This document shows positions 31,401-44,600 of a stretch of DNA of 64,000 bases, one piece after another. The notes beneath the pieces were generated by a model, which was not told the DNA's origin, ran no database searches, and saw nothing but the letters and a program-made list of their open reading frames with translations. Origin of the DNA: Desmodesmus armatus (Eukaryota; Chlorophyta; Chlorophyceae; Sphaeropleales; Scenedesmaceae); the NCBI GenBank assembly GCA_007449985.2, contig VIIQ02000005.1:744001-808000 (forward strand), read 5' to 3'. Positions within the stretch are counted from its first letter, which is position 1, and each line of letters starts with the position of its first letter. Both the position numbers and the translations under genes were made by a program.

Positions 31401-34400
31401 ACACACGCCAGGGCAACCCCTTCAAGATGTCAGACCTGCGCAAGGTGAAAGACTCCTGGACGCTTGCGGTTTGGGCAGCTCCTTGCAGCCTGGGACCTGT
31501 GCTTGTTGACTTGAGTGTGGTGACAGTCACCCTTTCTCACTGCTTGCTGAAATTTTCGTTTGCTTGCCTGCCTGCAGGTTGCCGCGCACAGGGCCTCTAC
31601 GGTGATTGTGCTGCACCCTGACGGCAACAGCTCAGAGGCAATCAAGGTCTCGGTGGCAATGTCGCTCACAGCCCTGGGGGCTACAGACAAGCAGCGTGTG
31701 GTGGTGCAGGGTACGACAGCCTGGGGTGCTGCCTGACATAGGATGGCAGCAGGACAGCTTGCAGCAGCATGATAACAGGCTGCAGCAAAGAGTGTTGGTT
31801 TTTGAATGCGCCGTGCAGCTGTTTCAGACAGTGCCGCCAGCACCCGATGGTTTAGGGCTGAACGCGCTGTGTGATTTGGTTGTGCTGCAGGGCCTTCTGC
31901 TGGCACCAGCACCATCCTGTCTTCGCTAGAGGCCACAACACGGCAAGCTGGCGGGCACTCCACCATCCAGGCCTTCGAGCTTCCCGACAGCCAGCTGACA
32001 CACAGATTGGTGAGCACCAGCATGTCTGCAGGGCAGGTGGCCATGGCCCATGTGTGACCGTGTGTTTAGGAGGTTCTGCACACCTTACTTGGAACCATTC
32101 AACGACCCAACACGCATGGTGGTTTGCTTGCTGCGTGCGCAGGTGGCCCAAACTGCTGCTCAGCCAGGCATCTTGACCTGCTGGCTTGATCTGCTCTCCC
32201 TCACCAGCAACTCAGCAGAGTTCTACTGCGCGCCCATACCCACCGTGCTCAAGGGCAAGCCTTTTGTGGAGATGCGCAGGTGGGCCAGCTGACTAGTATA
32301 GGAAGGTTGTGCTTGGACAGAACCCCTGTACCACACATGCTGCTGTGGCCAGCATTGAGTCCTTTTTGGCGTCTCAACTTGCTGCAAGCTGTGTGCTTGG
32401 CAAGCAGGGCAACGGGTCACCGCTTGCAGCACATGGAGTCTTCTCATGGCACACTCTGAAGCCGGTATTGCTGCTGTTGAACAAGCCTGTGTCCCGCCTC
32501 TTACCGGGTTGCCTGCAGGGCTTTCTTGCATGCAGTGCTTTGTGGCTACAGCACGCCTGAGGGGGGAGTGCACGTCAACCCTGCTGAGACAGATGTGCCA
32601 CCAGCAGACAGCCGCCTCATCTTGCTGGGGCGCGGAGGTGAGCTCATTGATTTCTGAAGCACATCGATTTCTGTGTCGCTAAAGAGGCGTGACAGTTGCC
32701 GGTCATCGCGTCTTGTACCGTAGCAGCTTTTGTTTTGCTGGCACTTGCACACGCAGTTGTTGGGCAGTCAGTGCAGCACACTTGAACGATATGGGTGCAT
32801 GCGCTGACTTCACTGCGCTGCCCTTGCCACATAGGCGCACCCCATGTCATGGCCACGCCTGGCAATACTACGCTGTATGACACAGCGGCAACAGCTGCTG
32901 CTGAGCGCCTGAAAAAGGAGCGGACATACAGGTCAAAGGTATGTCATATGCCACCTTGTGGGTAGGACATGCTGCTTGCTTCGCACGCCATTCAGACATC
33001 AACTGTATTGACTTACCTGCAATATGCAAACTTTCGTTGTTTGCAGCAAAGCGTACTTGTGCTTTTTCTTCTTTGATATGCCTTGCGTGCTTTCCGCTGC
33101 CCCCACCTCCTCCCACCAGGCACGCAGCATCCTGGTGACCAACTGGCCCATGTCTGGCGTGCTCCAGCTGATGGAGTCGTTCAGCCTGTTCACCCCCTCA
33201 GGCTCCACAGTCACCTTTGTGCTGCCGGAGGAGCCACCAGCCACCTGGCCCACCAGGATTGGGGCCTGCCGGTTTAACTACCAGACGGCAGCAGACAACC
33301 CAACCAGCGTCAAGGTGGGAGGCTTCGTGGTCAGGGCGGTCTGGCTGCACTGATGTCACCAGCATCTGGACAATGGTGTGCAGCTTGGCGTACAGCAGTC
33401 ATAGCGGGTCTGCTGCAGTTGCGTTATCTGCGCGTCTTCATGTTGCCGTTGGCGTGCAGGCTTTGCTGGATGCCGGCATCAAGACTGCTGATGCTGTGGT
33501 GCTGGGCAGTGGGTGCTCTGTTGGCGCTGAGCTGGAGGCGGATGCGCGCATCCTGGCAGCAGTGCTGCAGGTGAGGTGCTGCACAAGCACGCAAGCTCTG
33601 TGACCACAGTCAAGTGGCCTGAGACGCAGGGCGCCAGCTTAGCGCTGTGTGCTGTTACCGCTACCACCGTTATTGTGTTGAGGGCTGCAGTGCTTTGTGC
33701 AGGCCAGGTCAAATGTGTTGGGTGCAGGTACACACTTTTGTCTGTGCACACCTTTGTGCTCCAGCACATGCAAGACTTCATGTTGAGAAAGTGTTCATGG
33801 CTGTTGCTGTGTGTGTGCAGATCCAGGACGCTGTGATGGCGAGCAAGCGGCGGGACGCCCCTCACCTGGTGGCACCCATTCGGCGCTATGCAACCAGCAA
33901 GGTACGGAACACGGGGCCATGCATCACCCACTGCAGCCAGCCAGCCAGCCAGCCAGCCAGCGCATACAAAGGCGTCGCTGGTGTATTTTGCACGCCTCAG
34001 CATAGTAACGTCCTTGTCGGCTTGGCCACACCTTATTGATTTGATTGCTCACACTCCTAGGCACAACATACTATGGAGCCAAGCCAGGGATGACAGCTGT
34101 CTGAGGCTGTCCAGCAGCACCACACAGACACACACATGCTTACGTCGGCTGGTGATGTGCTGTACTTTGATTGCATACGCAGCTGGCTGCTCAGTTCCTG
34201 GATGTCCTGGCTGCTGAGCAGTCTCCTGCAGCAGCACCAGCAGCAGCTGAGACCTCAAGTTGGCTGCCAGTAGTGCAGCAAGCAGCAGCAGCGGTAGCGG
34301 CAGCGCAGGCAACTGCGGTGCAGCCAGCGGCACCGGCAGGCACAACCAGCACAGCGCCCAACCCTGCTGCAGCAGCAGCAGCCTCCAGCAGCAGTGCGGC

Positions 34401-35684
34401 GGACAGTGGCACCAGCAGCAGCAGCGGCCCCAGCGGGGCTAGCAGCAACACTGGCAGCAGTAGTGGTAGCAGTGGCAGCAGCAGCAGTGGCAGCAGTAGC
34501 ACTGGCAGCATTTCGACAGCAGCATCCAGCAGCAGCAGCAGCAAAGCTTCAGGTGGCCTTCTGACCAGCGCCCTGAAAGCAGTTGGCGTCCTGCCAGCTT
34601 CGACCACGCCAAGCAGCACGGTGCAGCAGCAGCAGCAGCAACAGCCCCGGCCGCCTGTCATTGTGGAGCCAGAGTTCCTTGTACCCACTGATGTGGCCAG
34701 GTGAGCTGGGGTTCCGAAGACGCGATAGCTTGGGCAATGGAGGTGGTCTGGCCGTAGGCGTGCTTGTAGTGACTCCCCTTGGCGGACCCGGAGCAACCTC
34801 AACGGACCCGGAAAAACCTCTTCCCACTTCATCTGTGGCATGTTTGAACTCATGTATTGCCTCTCAACCTCCATCAGGCGCAGCAGCTGACGATTGGTGC
34901 TGGCCTGTGACTTTCCTGCTGTTGTGTGCTGCAGTGCGTTGATGACGCAGGTTGTGTCGGAGCCTGCCTACTCCGACATTATGCGCAGCCTCATGCTCTG
35001 CAGTGAGGGTGATATGGAGCTGTACCTACGCAACCCTGCCAGCTTCAACATTCCCACAGGTGCGCACTGTTGAAGGCGGGGCGGACATTACAGCAAGCCA
35101 TCAAGGCTGAAGGCATGTTTCGTTCCGGCGTGAGCAGGAGCATGTTGAGGAAGCCACTGATGGTACCAGTGGGTGCTGCATTTGGCCCATTGGTGTCCTA
35201 CATGCTCTTGCACACCCTGCTTCCGCTGATGTTGCAGGCCAGTGCGTGTCATTTGCTGAGGTCCAGGAAGCTGTGCGGCTGACGGGCCAGACTGCCATTG
35301 GGTACATCCGGGGCAGTGGCAGCGGTTCATCAAGCTTGAAGAGCAGCAGAGACCGGCAGCGGCGGCAAGCGGTGCTGGGGTGCTCGGCGTCACACAGAGT
35401 CACCTTTGGGCCAGCAGATCGCATCGTCGTCATTGCGCTGGTGAGCAAAACATGAGCTCTGGCGCCGGGATAAAGCACATTGAAGCACACCATAGCACAA
35501 TGCTGTTGGCTCTGGAGCCGCCTGCTTGGCGCTGTGGCAGCATTGCCACCTACCCTCGCCTGCACGGCTTCTTCAGTTGTCATGGATGCAACCCCATTCT
35601 CCAAAAGTGCTGTAAGCGGCACCCGCTGTTGACAGTATGTTGCTTTGCTGCTTTTGTGCTGCTGTTCAGGAGTACAACGTCTGA
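28450..35684 (+). CDS. CASTOR/POLLUX-type ion channel with RCK domains, probably plastid envelope
   Basis: Exons (19): 28450-28898, 29109-29730, 30023-30056, 30329-30391, 30687-30829, 31095-31210, 31375-31444, 31578-31710, 31891-32009, 32143-32279, 32519-32637, 32835-32938, 33120-33314, 33460-33570, 33821-33901, 34183-34700, 34935-35059, 35238-35440, 35670-35684; about 1118 aa. Membrane segments near residues 190-212 (FSALVGLCVALFISGL), 325-341 (VMALWLLSMPFITLAAAG) and 370-391 (SYFVANCVFIAGVWVFAAFI), then RCK-like nucleotide-binding regions (GHIILLNWNSS, PPVVILADKPKVEMD, TVIVLHPDGN) and a second set (ARSILVTNWPMSGVL). The layout fits CASTOR/POLLUX cation channels of plants; the plastid homologues PEC1/PEC2 are the nearest guess because of the long basic N terminus. 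Unusual: a 173-residue Ala/Ser/Gln insert in exon 34183-34700. Confidence 0.85.
33937..33960 (+). repeat. (CCAG)6 microsatellite in channel-gene intron
   Basis: Six tandem CCAG units in the intron after exon 33821-33901. Confidence 0.9.
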
Positions 35685-36039
35685 GACGCCCAGATGGTGA
35701 TCAGCAGTTGTCCGAGGGGTGGGGGGGGCAGCTTGGTGCAGTTCAAAGGGTGACAAAGGGGATCCAGAGCGTTGTTCATGTCGTATGTGTGTTGTTGTCA
35801 AAGCTGTCCATATCGTGCATCATGTACTTGTATGCACTGCACTGTACATGGGCGTTGACTCATTAGTCAACCCCAGGGTGTTGTCATCAATTTAACTTGC
35901 TTTGTGGTGTGTGCGTTGGGAACCTGATTTCACTGTGTTTTAAACACGTTGAAGCCACTGATTTGCGACTTTGAATCCATGTCAGTTTCTCGACAGCAGC
36001 AGCAGCAGTAGCACACACAACACAGGCCTGGGCTTTTCG
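35685..36039 (+). promoter_or_regulatory. Gap between channel gene and UTP11
   Basis: 355 bp on the same strand as both neighbours. It should hold the 3' UTR of the channel gene and the promoter of UTP11. A run of eight G lies at 35721-35728. No coding exon was seen. Confidence 0.4.
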
Positions 36040-37694
36040 ATGACGTCGTCCTTGAAAGCCGCCCTCAAGCGTATAACGCACAAAGAACGATCGCAACCGT
36101 AAGCACCACCTTGCGCCAACAGAGGCAGTGCCACAGTTTCTGCCCCTTCCAGCAGCAACAGCAGTAGAACCCTCATAGCTGATTGCTTGTCCTGCAGGTC
36201 TGCGCGTAAGAAGTATGGACTGCTTGAGAAAAAGAAGGATTATGTCCTTCGTGCTAGGGATTACCACAAGAAGCAGAAGACCCTCAAGGTGACCATAACC
36301 CTGCAGCAGCCAGCAGCAGCTCTGCCTGCGCCGTGCAGCAGTTGCTGAGCTGTGATTTGAGTTGTTAGCTGCCACCAGTGCTGACGTTTGCGGTTGTTGC
36401 TCACCCCTCCTGCAGCATCTGGAAAGCAAAGCAGAGCAGCGCAACCCAGATGAGTTCTACTTTGCCATGGAGAACGCCAAGACCAAGGATGGTGTACACA
36501 TCCAAAGGTGCGTGCAGCACAAGTTTCAGCTGCCTTTGGGCTGAAATGTCTCCAGCCACGGCACAGGCCAAATTCAGGCTGCCCTCTCCACAGCAGCAGG
36601 CCCACAGCCAACTCTCCTGCAGCGGCTTCTGGGTGTTGTTGTTGCCGCATGCAGTTGTGCTGACCAGCCCTGTCCTGTGGGGTTCATGCTGCAGGTCCAC
36701 CCAAGCCAACAAGTACACCCAGGAGGAGCTGCTGCTGATGAAGACACAGGACGTCAAGTACCTGGACACAAAGAGCAGAAGTGAGGCCAAGGTGAGCAGG
36801 AATCAGTCAAATGGTGAAGGGGAAGATGGGCAGCTCATACTACATGGCATTGGCAGGTGCTTGCAGCACCGCCATGAGTGCACTGGTTGCGGCAGACGTG
36901 ATGCTGTACGGCGCCCATGCTGAGTATCGTACGCCCTGCTTGTGCTGAACCCCCTTTGCTGCCGGTGGCTGTGCAGAAAGCTGAGCGGCTGAAGCAGAGC
37001 CTACACTTCATCGGCCTTGCGCCACAGAACAAGCACACAGTGTTTGTTGACAGCGCAAAGGAGGCAGCCAAGTTCAAGCCAGCAAAGTTCTTTGACACTC
37101 CCACTGAGCTGCTGGGGCGCGCCTACAACAGGCCACGCAAGGCGCAGCTGCAGCTGCAGCCTCCCATCGACCCAGCTGTGGCAACAAAGGCAGAGAAGTG
37201 AGTGAGGCATCACCCAGGCCACTTTTGCTGGGCGCAACACACAGCAACTGCGGGTCTGTGGCTGCTGCAGGCACTGTTGGCTTGCTGTTGACAATGCGGT
37301 ACCCACAATGCAGCTGGCCAGGGACTCCCTGAGACCCCACCCAGACACGCCCTTGGAGCGACAGGCACGCTGGCATCCTGCACAGTCAGCACGCATCGCC
37401 AAATCTGACAGTCCGTTTCATTGGGTTAAAATTCTTGATTCCCTGACCCCCTATTACACCGGTGTGCTGCCCTGTCCTCCTTCTCCACCCTACTGCCCTG
37501 CCAGGCGCAAGCATGCGTCCTACAAGGAGCTTTCGCAGCGGCTGGAGCGCCACCAGAAGCTGAGCAGCCTTGCCAGCAAGATGGAGATGGAGAAGCAGGT
37601 CATGGGCAAGGGCAGGAAGCGCAAGATCACAGCAGTGGCAGAGGACGGCAGCAGCCAGGCAGTATTCAAGTGGAAGAAGGAGCGCAAACGGTAA
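36040..37694 (+). CDS. UTP11: UTP11, U3 snoRNA-associated small-subunit processome protein
   Basis: Exons: 36040-36098, 36198-36288, 36416-36507, 36695-36791, 36977-37197, 37505-37694; 249 aa, as in human and yeast. The short first exon encodes MTSSLKAALKRITHKERSQP, which joins in phase 2 to SARKKYGLLEKKKDYVLRAR, the conserved UTP11 start. Further family blocks: NPDEFYFAMENAKTKDGVHI, TQDVKYLDTKSRSEAKKAER, LHFIGLAPQNKHTVFVDS, and the Lys/Arg-rich C terminus KGRKRKITAV...FKWKKERKR, likely nuclear/nucleolar targeting. It acts in early 18S rRNA maturation in the nucleolus. Convergent with galactokinase 2. Confidence 0.95.
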
Positions 37695-38385
37695 CAGGCA
37701 GCAGACTGAGCACTGCTGGCAGCACACCTGTGTGAGCCGGTTGGTGGGTGCGTCACTCCCAGGCTCCTGGAGGGGTTGAGCACTTGACTGCTGGCATGCC
37801 CCACCTGCAGCTAGCTACCGGTTGAGGTGTTGGCGTGTTGTGATGGTGCAACCCATCTGGTTGCATGGTTGGCTTTGATTTGTACAACATCTTCTTGAAT
37901 GTGGCACCCCTCTGGTGCTGGTATGGCGTCGTAGGCCTTATTGTACTTGGCATGTGCAGCTCAGTGCATGGCAGTGGATTGTAACACAAGGTGCAACTAC
38001 TACTTGAGGTTGCTTGTGGCCCAGCGGACGCATTGGTTTGAAGCTAAGTCAGTTTTGCTGATTGGACCACAGAAACATCCATTCCGCACGTATGGCTGTC
38101 TCCGCTTGCAAGTAACTGAATAGTTGCGCATGTCAGCGCAGACACCTACTGTCAACAGTGGCTTGCTGGGATGGGCCCCTTGCCGGCGGGCCGTCATGGG
38201 GGGAGTTGGTGTGCCCCCTTGCTTGTGCGCATGTAAGGAGCAGCACCTGGCGATTGCCAGTCCACCCCGTCTTTGGCCTTTTGCATCAGCTTCCCTGGTG
38301 CTAGCCACCCATATCTTGCCGCAACAATAGGATGGCAATTCAAACGTTGTGTGTGGGTATCACCGGGATTGCCTCATCAAACCGA
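37695..38385. other. Convergent intergenic region, UTP11 / galactokinase 2
   Basis: No coding exon is recognised. GGATTGTAACACAAGG near 37976 carries TGTAA in the UTP11 sense and is a candidate polyadenylation signal. Confidence 0.5.
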
Positions 38386-41300
38386 CTACCGTGCAGCCAC
38401 TGCCAGCTCAGGCTCCCTGACTGCTGCTGCCTCTCTGCCTGGCTGCATGACAGCTGCCCCGCCGGATGGACTGCTGGCAAACAAGCACAACGGCAGGTCC
38501 GTGTCACTGATGACACCTCGAGACACCAGGGGCTGGTAGTACTGCTGTATCAGCTGCTCCTTGAATGCGGGCACCTGCTCCTGGGGCACCAGCGCCACAA
38601 TGCAGCCTCCCCAGCCAGCACCTGCAAACAGCCACATGCACCTTGTGCCAGAGACAATGCAGCTGGAACAGGCCGCAGCAGTGCAGGATCAATCAAGCAA
38701 GATGTCTGCTGGAACAGCAGCTCTCACTCCCCGCCTGCCACACGCGCCTGCTGAAGTTGCGCTATTTGCACCTGAGCGCAAACACCCCTGCCGCCATAGC
38801 CTTCTCCAAGCAGGCGTGTCCCCACAGTTTGCAAATACTCCCAGACACCGCTGCCTCACCTGTGAGGCGTGCACCCAGTGCTCCTGCAGTGCGGGCCACC
38901 CCCACCAGCGTGTCCAGCTCTTCACAGCTGCACTGGTACAGCTGGGAACAGCTGCTGTGGCTGGCGTCCAGCAGCTCACCCAGCTGCTGCAGCTTCGCAG
39001 AAGCTGGCAGCTGCGTGTCTTGACATGTGTGTTTGAAGGCCAACACCCGGTGCGCCTCGCTGAACACATGGCAGGCGCGCTGCTGCAGGTGTAGTTGGGT
39101 CGCTGCAGCTGCAGCCTCTTGCAAGCTTTGTGGAAGTGTCTGTAGCAGCTGCTGCTGTTGGATGCCCAGCATATCTGCTGCCTGCAAAGGTTTGCATCAG
39201 CAGGAAGGGGTGAGCACTGACACCATATGGCTGCCATCTGCTAATGTGGCTGTGACTCGCACAATCGGCTGCTGTCTGATGGCAGCAAGTTGCATGCCAA
39301 AGTCAAATCAAAGTGCACGCATGAGGCTGCAGATGTGGGGCTTCTTTTTAGTTTGTAGATGCACGTGCCCCTGCCTTCGCCTCCGAATGCAGCCAGCCAG
39401 AAAGCAGCAGCCCTTGCTCGATGTCAAGAGCCACGTAGGCACCAAGGTGCCGCACCTGTTGCAGGGTGTAGGTGGCTTCAGGCAGCAGTTGCTGCACGGC
39501 GCACACCAGCAACTCAGCCGGCGCAGCGCTGCTTCTGTTGCTGTTGGCTGCTGCATACTGCAGCAGTTGCTGCTCCACCTGCTTCAAGATGGTCACCTGC
39601 TGCCAGCTGGGTGCCTGTGCTGAGGACCCAAGTGTTCCAAGAGAAGCGGGCAGCAGGTGGGCCAGCAGCATGGCAGCCATGCGACACTCCAGCACCCTCA
39701 GGTTGAACCTGCACACACACCACACGCAGGGACATCCCTTCTGCTGCTGGCATGCAGACAGTGCCAGGATACCATGCTGTGTGTCCGTACTTGCTGGCCA
39801 TGACAGGCACACAACTTGCAACGAGTTCGCTGAGTTATGACGCATCACAGAGAATTGCACCAGTGTGTAAGTGCATGTGCTGTGATGGAGTGCCGGATTT
39901 CAAAAGCCCCTGCACAACCCCTGCGCCACACCTGTATGCTGCTGTTTCAGCTTTTGCTGATGGTGCCAGTGAGTTGGCCACAACAAACATGGCCCCAGGT
40001 GGAAGCGGAACAGGCACTGCACGCACCTGCAGGCAAACCCACACAAGCCACATCCACATGCAGGAAGTCACCAGCCAACACATACATGTTATTGTGTGCT
40101 CTCACGACCAGACGCTCACACTGAATGGTGCCTCACATAACAAACTATCAGGAGCCGCATTCAACACCACAGAAATGAAGGCCGTGTGTGCCCCGCGTGC
40201 CGAGTGCGTGGCATGTGTCATGCTGTTGATTGAGTGGCACATAGTGGCATGTCACACACAGAGCCACCACCAGAGGTGCTGCCAAGTTGCTTACTGGGTT
40301 GAACTCCACATGCATAGCGCGGCCTGGCTGAGCCAGCAGTGAGACCGCCTGATCCATGCCACCACCTTGCGTGCCAACAAACCTTTCACACCTGGGGCAA
40401 CATGCAGCACAAGAGAGTATGCAGTGTCGTGAACAACCATGATCAGGGTCTCGTAAGACCCATGACGAACCTTTTTGCCTGCTCAGGGACATACTTCAAC
40501 AGCTTGATTGCTCTGCTGTCATCATTTGCTGCCATTCATCCCTCGCATTTGATTTGTAGGCAACCACTCAACTGCACCTGGCGGTCTCAACCAAGCTACC
40601 TCCTTGTTTGTGACTTGTGGAATCAGGCACGCATACCAGCGATGCAGGGGCTTTAGTTGCTCACTTGCATGCGAAGTCAGCCACATCGGCAGGGCTTGCT
40701 GGCAGGCCCCACAGCTGCAGCAGTGCCAGTGCAGTAGCCACCACAAGGGCTGAGCTGCTGGACAGGCCTGCAGCAGGGGGTACGTTGCTGCCCACCATCA
40801 GCAGCATACTGCCCTGCTGCGGCACCACCTGCTGCCTGCTGCTGGCATACTCAACACAGCCCTGCACATACAAGGAATGTGAACGCCATCATGGTGTATG
40901 ATGGAATATGTGATGCTGCTTCTGCACCATTTCAGCTCCATGTCGATGCGTGGCCCTGGGCCACTGCACTGTCAACCAGATGGCATGTTGTTGGCTGAAA
41001 AGAGGGCAAGGCATGTGGAACATTCTGCGGCTGCATGCTTGGGGCCCACATGCAGGCCAGGCAAGTGCGGTGCCGTACCCTGTATGCTGCGTGAACATAC
41101 TTGAGCCACGACGGCATGCCAGCTGGCAACGCTCCCTCAGGCTGCAGGGGCACCACTGCAGCAGGGTAGAGACCAGGCTCGACATTGGCAACGTGCATTG
41201 TGCGCGCACTGCTGGTTGCGGCCTGCTCCCAGCCGACAGCAATGCAGCATGCCTGCAAAACACGTGATGACAGGTGTGAGCAGACCCTTCATGTCGCAGA

Positions 41301-41668
41301 CTAGGCAGTGGTGAGGGCACGATGCAGTTCATTGCCCATACCAGCCATTTCTGTAACTTAACCGAGCAGCAGAGACCTGCTACCTGCTCTATGGCCATGG
41401 GCAGAACGCCATAACCCTCATAGTCAATGTGCTCGCCAATCAGGTTGACACGCCCTGCAAGCAGAGGAAGGTGTGCCACGAGTTAAATGCGGAACCTTCT
41501 GTCTGCTGCTATTTGTCTGTCTGCTGCTATTTGTATAGCAGCAGCGTCACTAAGTTGTTTCACATGCAATGTGGGTGGCAGCAAGAACAGGTCACCTGGT
41601 GCCCGTACAACAGCAGTAGGAGTGCAACGCCACTGGGCGTGGAACTCGTTCAATACTCTCTCCTCCAT
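38386..41668 (-). CDS. GALK: Galactokinase 2 (GHMP kinase), paralogue of 24036-28008
   Basis: Exons on the minus strand: 41668-41596, 41454-41384, 41252-41079, 40861-40665, 40391-40295, 40026-39932, 39708-39456, 39181-38860, 38621-38386; about 505 aa. Same motifs as the first copy: [99 protein letters not shown]. The 71-nt signature exon and the 95-nt exon keep identical lengths in both genes. The 322-nt exon here equals the 165- plus 157-nt exons of copy 1, so one intron was lost here or gained there. The N terminus is shorter than in copy 1. Overall the proteins are well diverged, so the duplication is old apart from the 147-bp patch. Confidence 0.94.
38850..38996 (-). repeat. Galactokinase conversion tract, copy in galactokinase 2
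   Basis: Partner of 24448-24594 at 146 of 147 positions. It lies at the 3' end of the 322-nt exon and runs 10 bases into the next intron, across the donor site. Confidence 0.9.
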
Positions 41669-44600
41669 TTCTCAGCAAACAAAACCCGGCAATACTGGAC
41701 AGCGTCCCAACCAGACACCGCGTGTGGATATTCACTTTACTGGTCGGATCTGATCTGGGCTAGATCGTTCAGGGGATTTCAACTACAATGACAGTATAGG
41801 CAGAGTATAGGCAGAGCAGCTGTAATAATGTAACAACAGTTCGGATGTCTCGCCACTACGTCTGCGTTGTAGAGGGTACTACAACCCAAGGGCGGGGCCT
41901 GTTGTTTAGCTCACACTGTGTGACCCAAACCAACAAGGGCCATGGCACATCCTGCAGAGCCCCTCACGTTGTTGTGCAGTTTGAGCAAGCTCCCTCGCAT
42001 TTATATCTCCCGTCTGCAGGCTCAAAGTATGAATGAGACCGTCACAGCGACATGTCACATGCATGGAGGGCAGTGTCCACGCCCTGGACCCCTGGGTGCA
42101 CCCACATGCATGGGTGTGGTTTGACACACATCAACCGGCGCCAACGTGCAATATTTACAGCGTGTATCCTAGTAGTGCGTGCTTACCTGACCACACACTG
42201 GAGTGCTCGAGGTGACACATGAGACTACCACAGCACAGACTGCACCTTGAGCAAGGGGCGTGTCCAGAGTGGGTGTGAGCCCACGTGAGCTACCACACTG
42301 TAACACCCCAGCCAGCAAATTTGACGAAGTTATTTTGATCATATGTGTATCATCAAGCCTTTGGTGCACACTCCTGCACGCTCACGTCACAGCAGGAGAC
42401 TACTCCAGTACTGCAGACACACAGTGACACCGTGTGACACTGTGTGGCACTGCACGAAGGGCCACACATGGGGTGATCGTAGGGGTAGCAGTAACCCAGC
42501 ACAGGGGGCCTACCGGCAATCAGTCATCCACGCAATGTGCTTATCTATGCTTGCACACCAACAGCACACGTCATACGACCTGACTCTAGACAAGCAGCAT
42601 CTGGGGCAGGTGTATGCAATGCACCAACTGGCGCCAACCTGCAATTTGCCTGCCTTGTGTTTTGGTCATGTGTGCTTACTAGCCCTCAACTGCACTCATC
42701 TGCCTGCCAAAGACAATGCGCAAGACTCCTGCAGCGCCGCACACATATCGCATGGAGAGATTGCAGTGTTGAGGGTATCTGGCAGGCGTGGGTGGGAAAC
42801 AACCTGCCACACACCACCACCCTGTAATTCATATGTACACTGTTGTGGGTATGCGTGCTTGCCAGACCTGTCTCGCACGCATCTGTAAGCGTGTCGTGAT
42901 GCATGAGACTCGTACAGTTGGGCGCAAACATGACACGAGGTGTGCTGTCACTACGGGAGTGTCTGCGGTAGGGGGCAGCTGTAAGTGGGGGGGTATTCGC
43001 CCAACACAGCAACCTGTAATTCATCACCATCATGTCTTGGGTACTCGTGCTTGCCAGACCTGTACTGCATGAACATGCAGGCTTGAGACTATGCTAAAGA
43101 CTACTGCACCGTATCTTGAGAGACAGCGCTGCGGGGCCAGTGCATGCCTGCCACAGGCATGTTGAATCCTGCTGTGTGTGGCATGAGTGCTATGTATCAT
43201 GTCAAACCCCCAATTTCATCATGTTGTTATACAGCTGTGTAAGCTTGCCTCGCCTTTGCTGCACGCATCTGCATCCTCAAGGTGATGAATGAGACTACTG
43301 CAGCCTGCGCTGAGCGCCGCAGGTGCGGAAGTTGAAGGGCAGTTCTGGGGTGGGTGTGGTTTGACACACACCAACAAAGCCCCAACCTGCAATATTTCCT
43401 TGTGGCAGCCTAATTGTGTGTGCTTTCCAGACCTAAAGTGCACACACTGGAGCGCTCAAGGTGACGCATAAAACTACCACAGCACCGGGACAGCCCTCAT
43501 CTTGAGCAAGGGGCGTATCAGGAGTGGGTGTGAGCCCACGTGAGGTAACACACTGTAACACCCCAGCCAGCAAAATTGAAACAATATTCACTGATCATTT
43601 GTGTTGATCAAGCCTTTGGCGCACACTCCTGCACGCTCACGTCACAGCAGGAGACTACTCCAGTACTGCAGACACACAGTACAGCACTACATCAGGGGCC
43701 GCACATGAAGTAATTGTGGGCGTAGCAGTATAAAACCCAGCACAGGAGCCCAAGCGTCAATCAGTCATCCATGCAGCAGACATACACTATATAGTTGCAT
43801 ATATGTTGCAAGTCATCAATTTGTCCAAGTGTGCAGCCCTGTGTGAAGGTGTGTAATATGCCGCACACACATGAGCCCTCACACACATTTGAGTGCTGAC
43901 AGCAATGCAGGGGACTACAGCACCCAGTAATGCTGAAGACGTGTTACACAAGCTTCAGGTCTGGGGGGTAGCCCACAGTGGACATGTACATATGTTTATG
44001 ATTGCACCCGCGGCTACACCTTTGTTACACACACCCTACTTCTGTTTCTGCCAGGACACCAGCTTTGAATTCATCATGTTGCATGTGTGTGCTGGACCAA
44101 GCCACTGGAACCAGTGGTTCACGGACCACAGGAAGCACTCACGAGGTTGCATGCATTCCTGCTGTGCTGGGGACGGACCAAACTGGGGTGCACCAGTGGT
44201 ATTGAGTATGGACAAGTTACCAATACTACCTGCAATGCTGCTGGTGAGGGCTGTGTGGTGAAGCTGATGCCTGCTGTGTGGTTGTGACTACAGGGCCAGT
44301 GACACATCAACATTGCAGTCATGACACTCACACTGTGAGGATGATGGATAGGCATGGCTATGGCATCCCGCAGATCATCATGGCAGCTGTGTTGCCGCAC
44401 AGCGGCCAGTCCAGCCCCCCCTAGTTTGGTAAATCAGTTCAGTGCCGGAACCACTGGTGGCACCTGCTAGTTTCAAATAGAGTGTTACCAAGCAAGCTTG
44501 CGTGCATCATGTCTTGATTTGCGCAACTGCCAAGCAGTGCACAACATGGGTCGTCTTGCGCACCAGACATGCTCTCAACGTCCATGCCAATCAGGAAGCA

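Noticed and set aside
34191..34874. 227-aa Leu-rich minus-strand frame resembling a membrane protein
   Set aside because: It is the antisense of the CAG-rich Ser/Ala exon of the channel gene; CTG read backward gives Leu runs.
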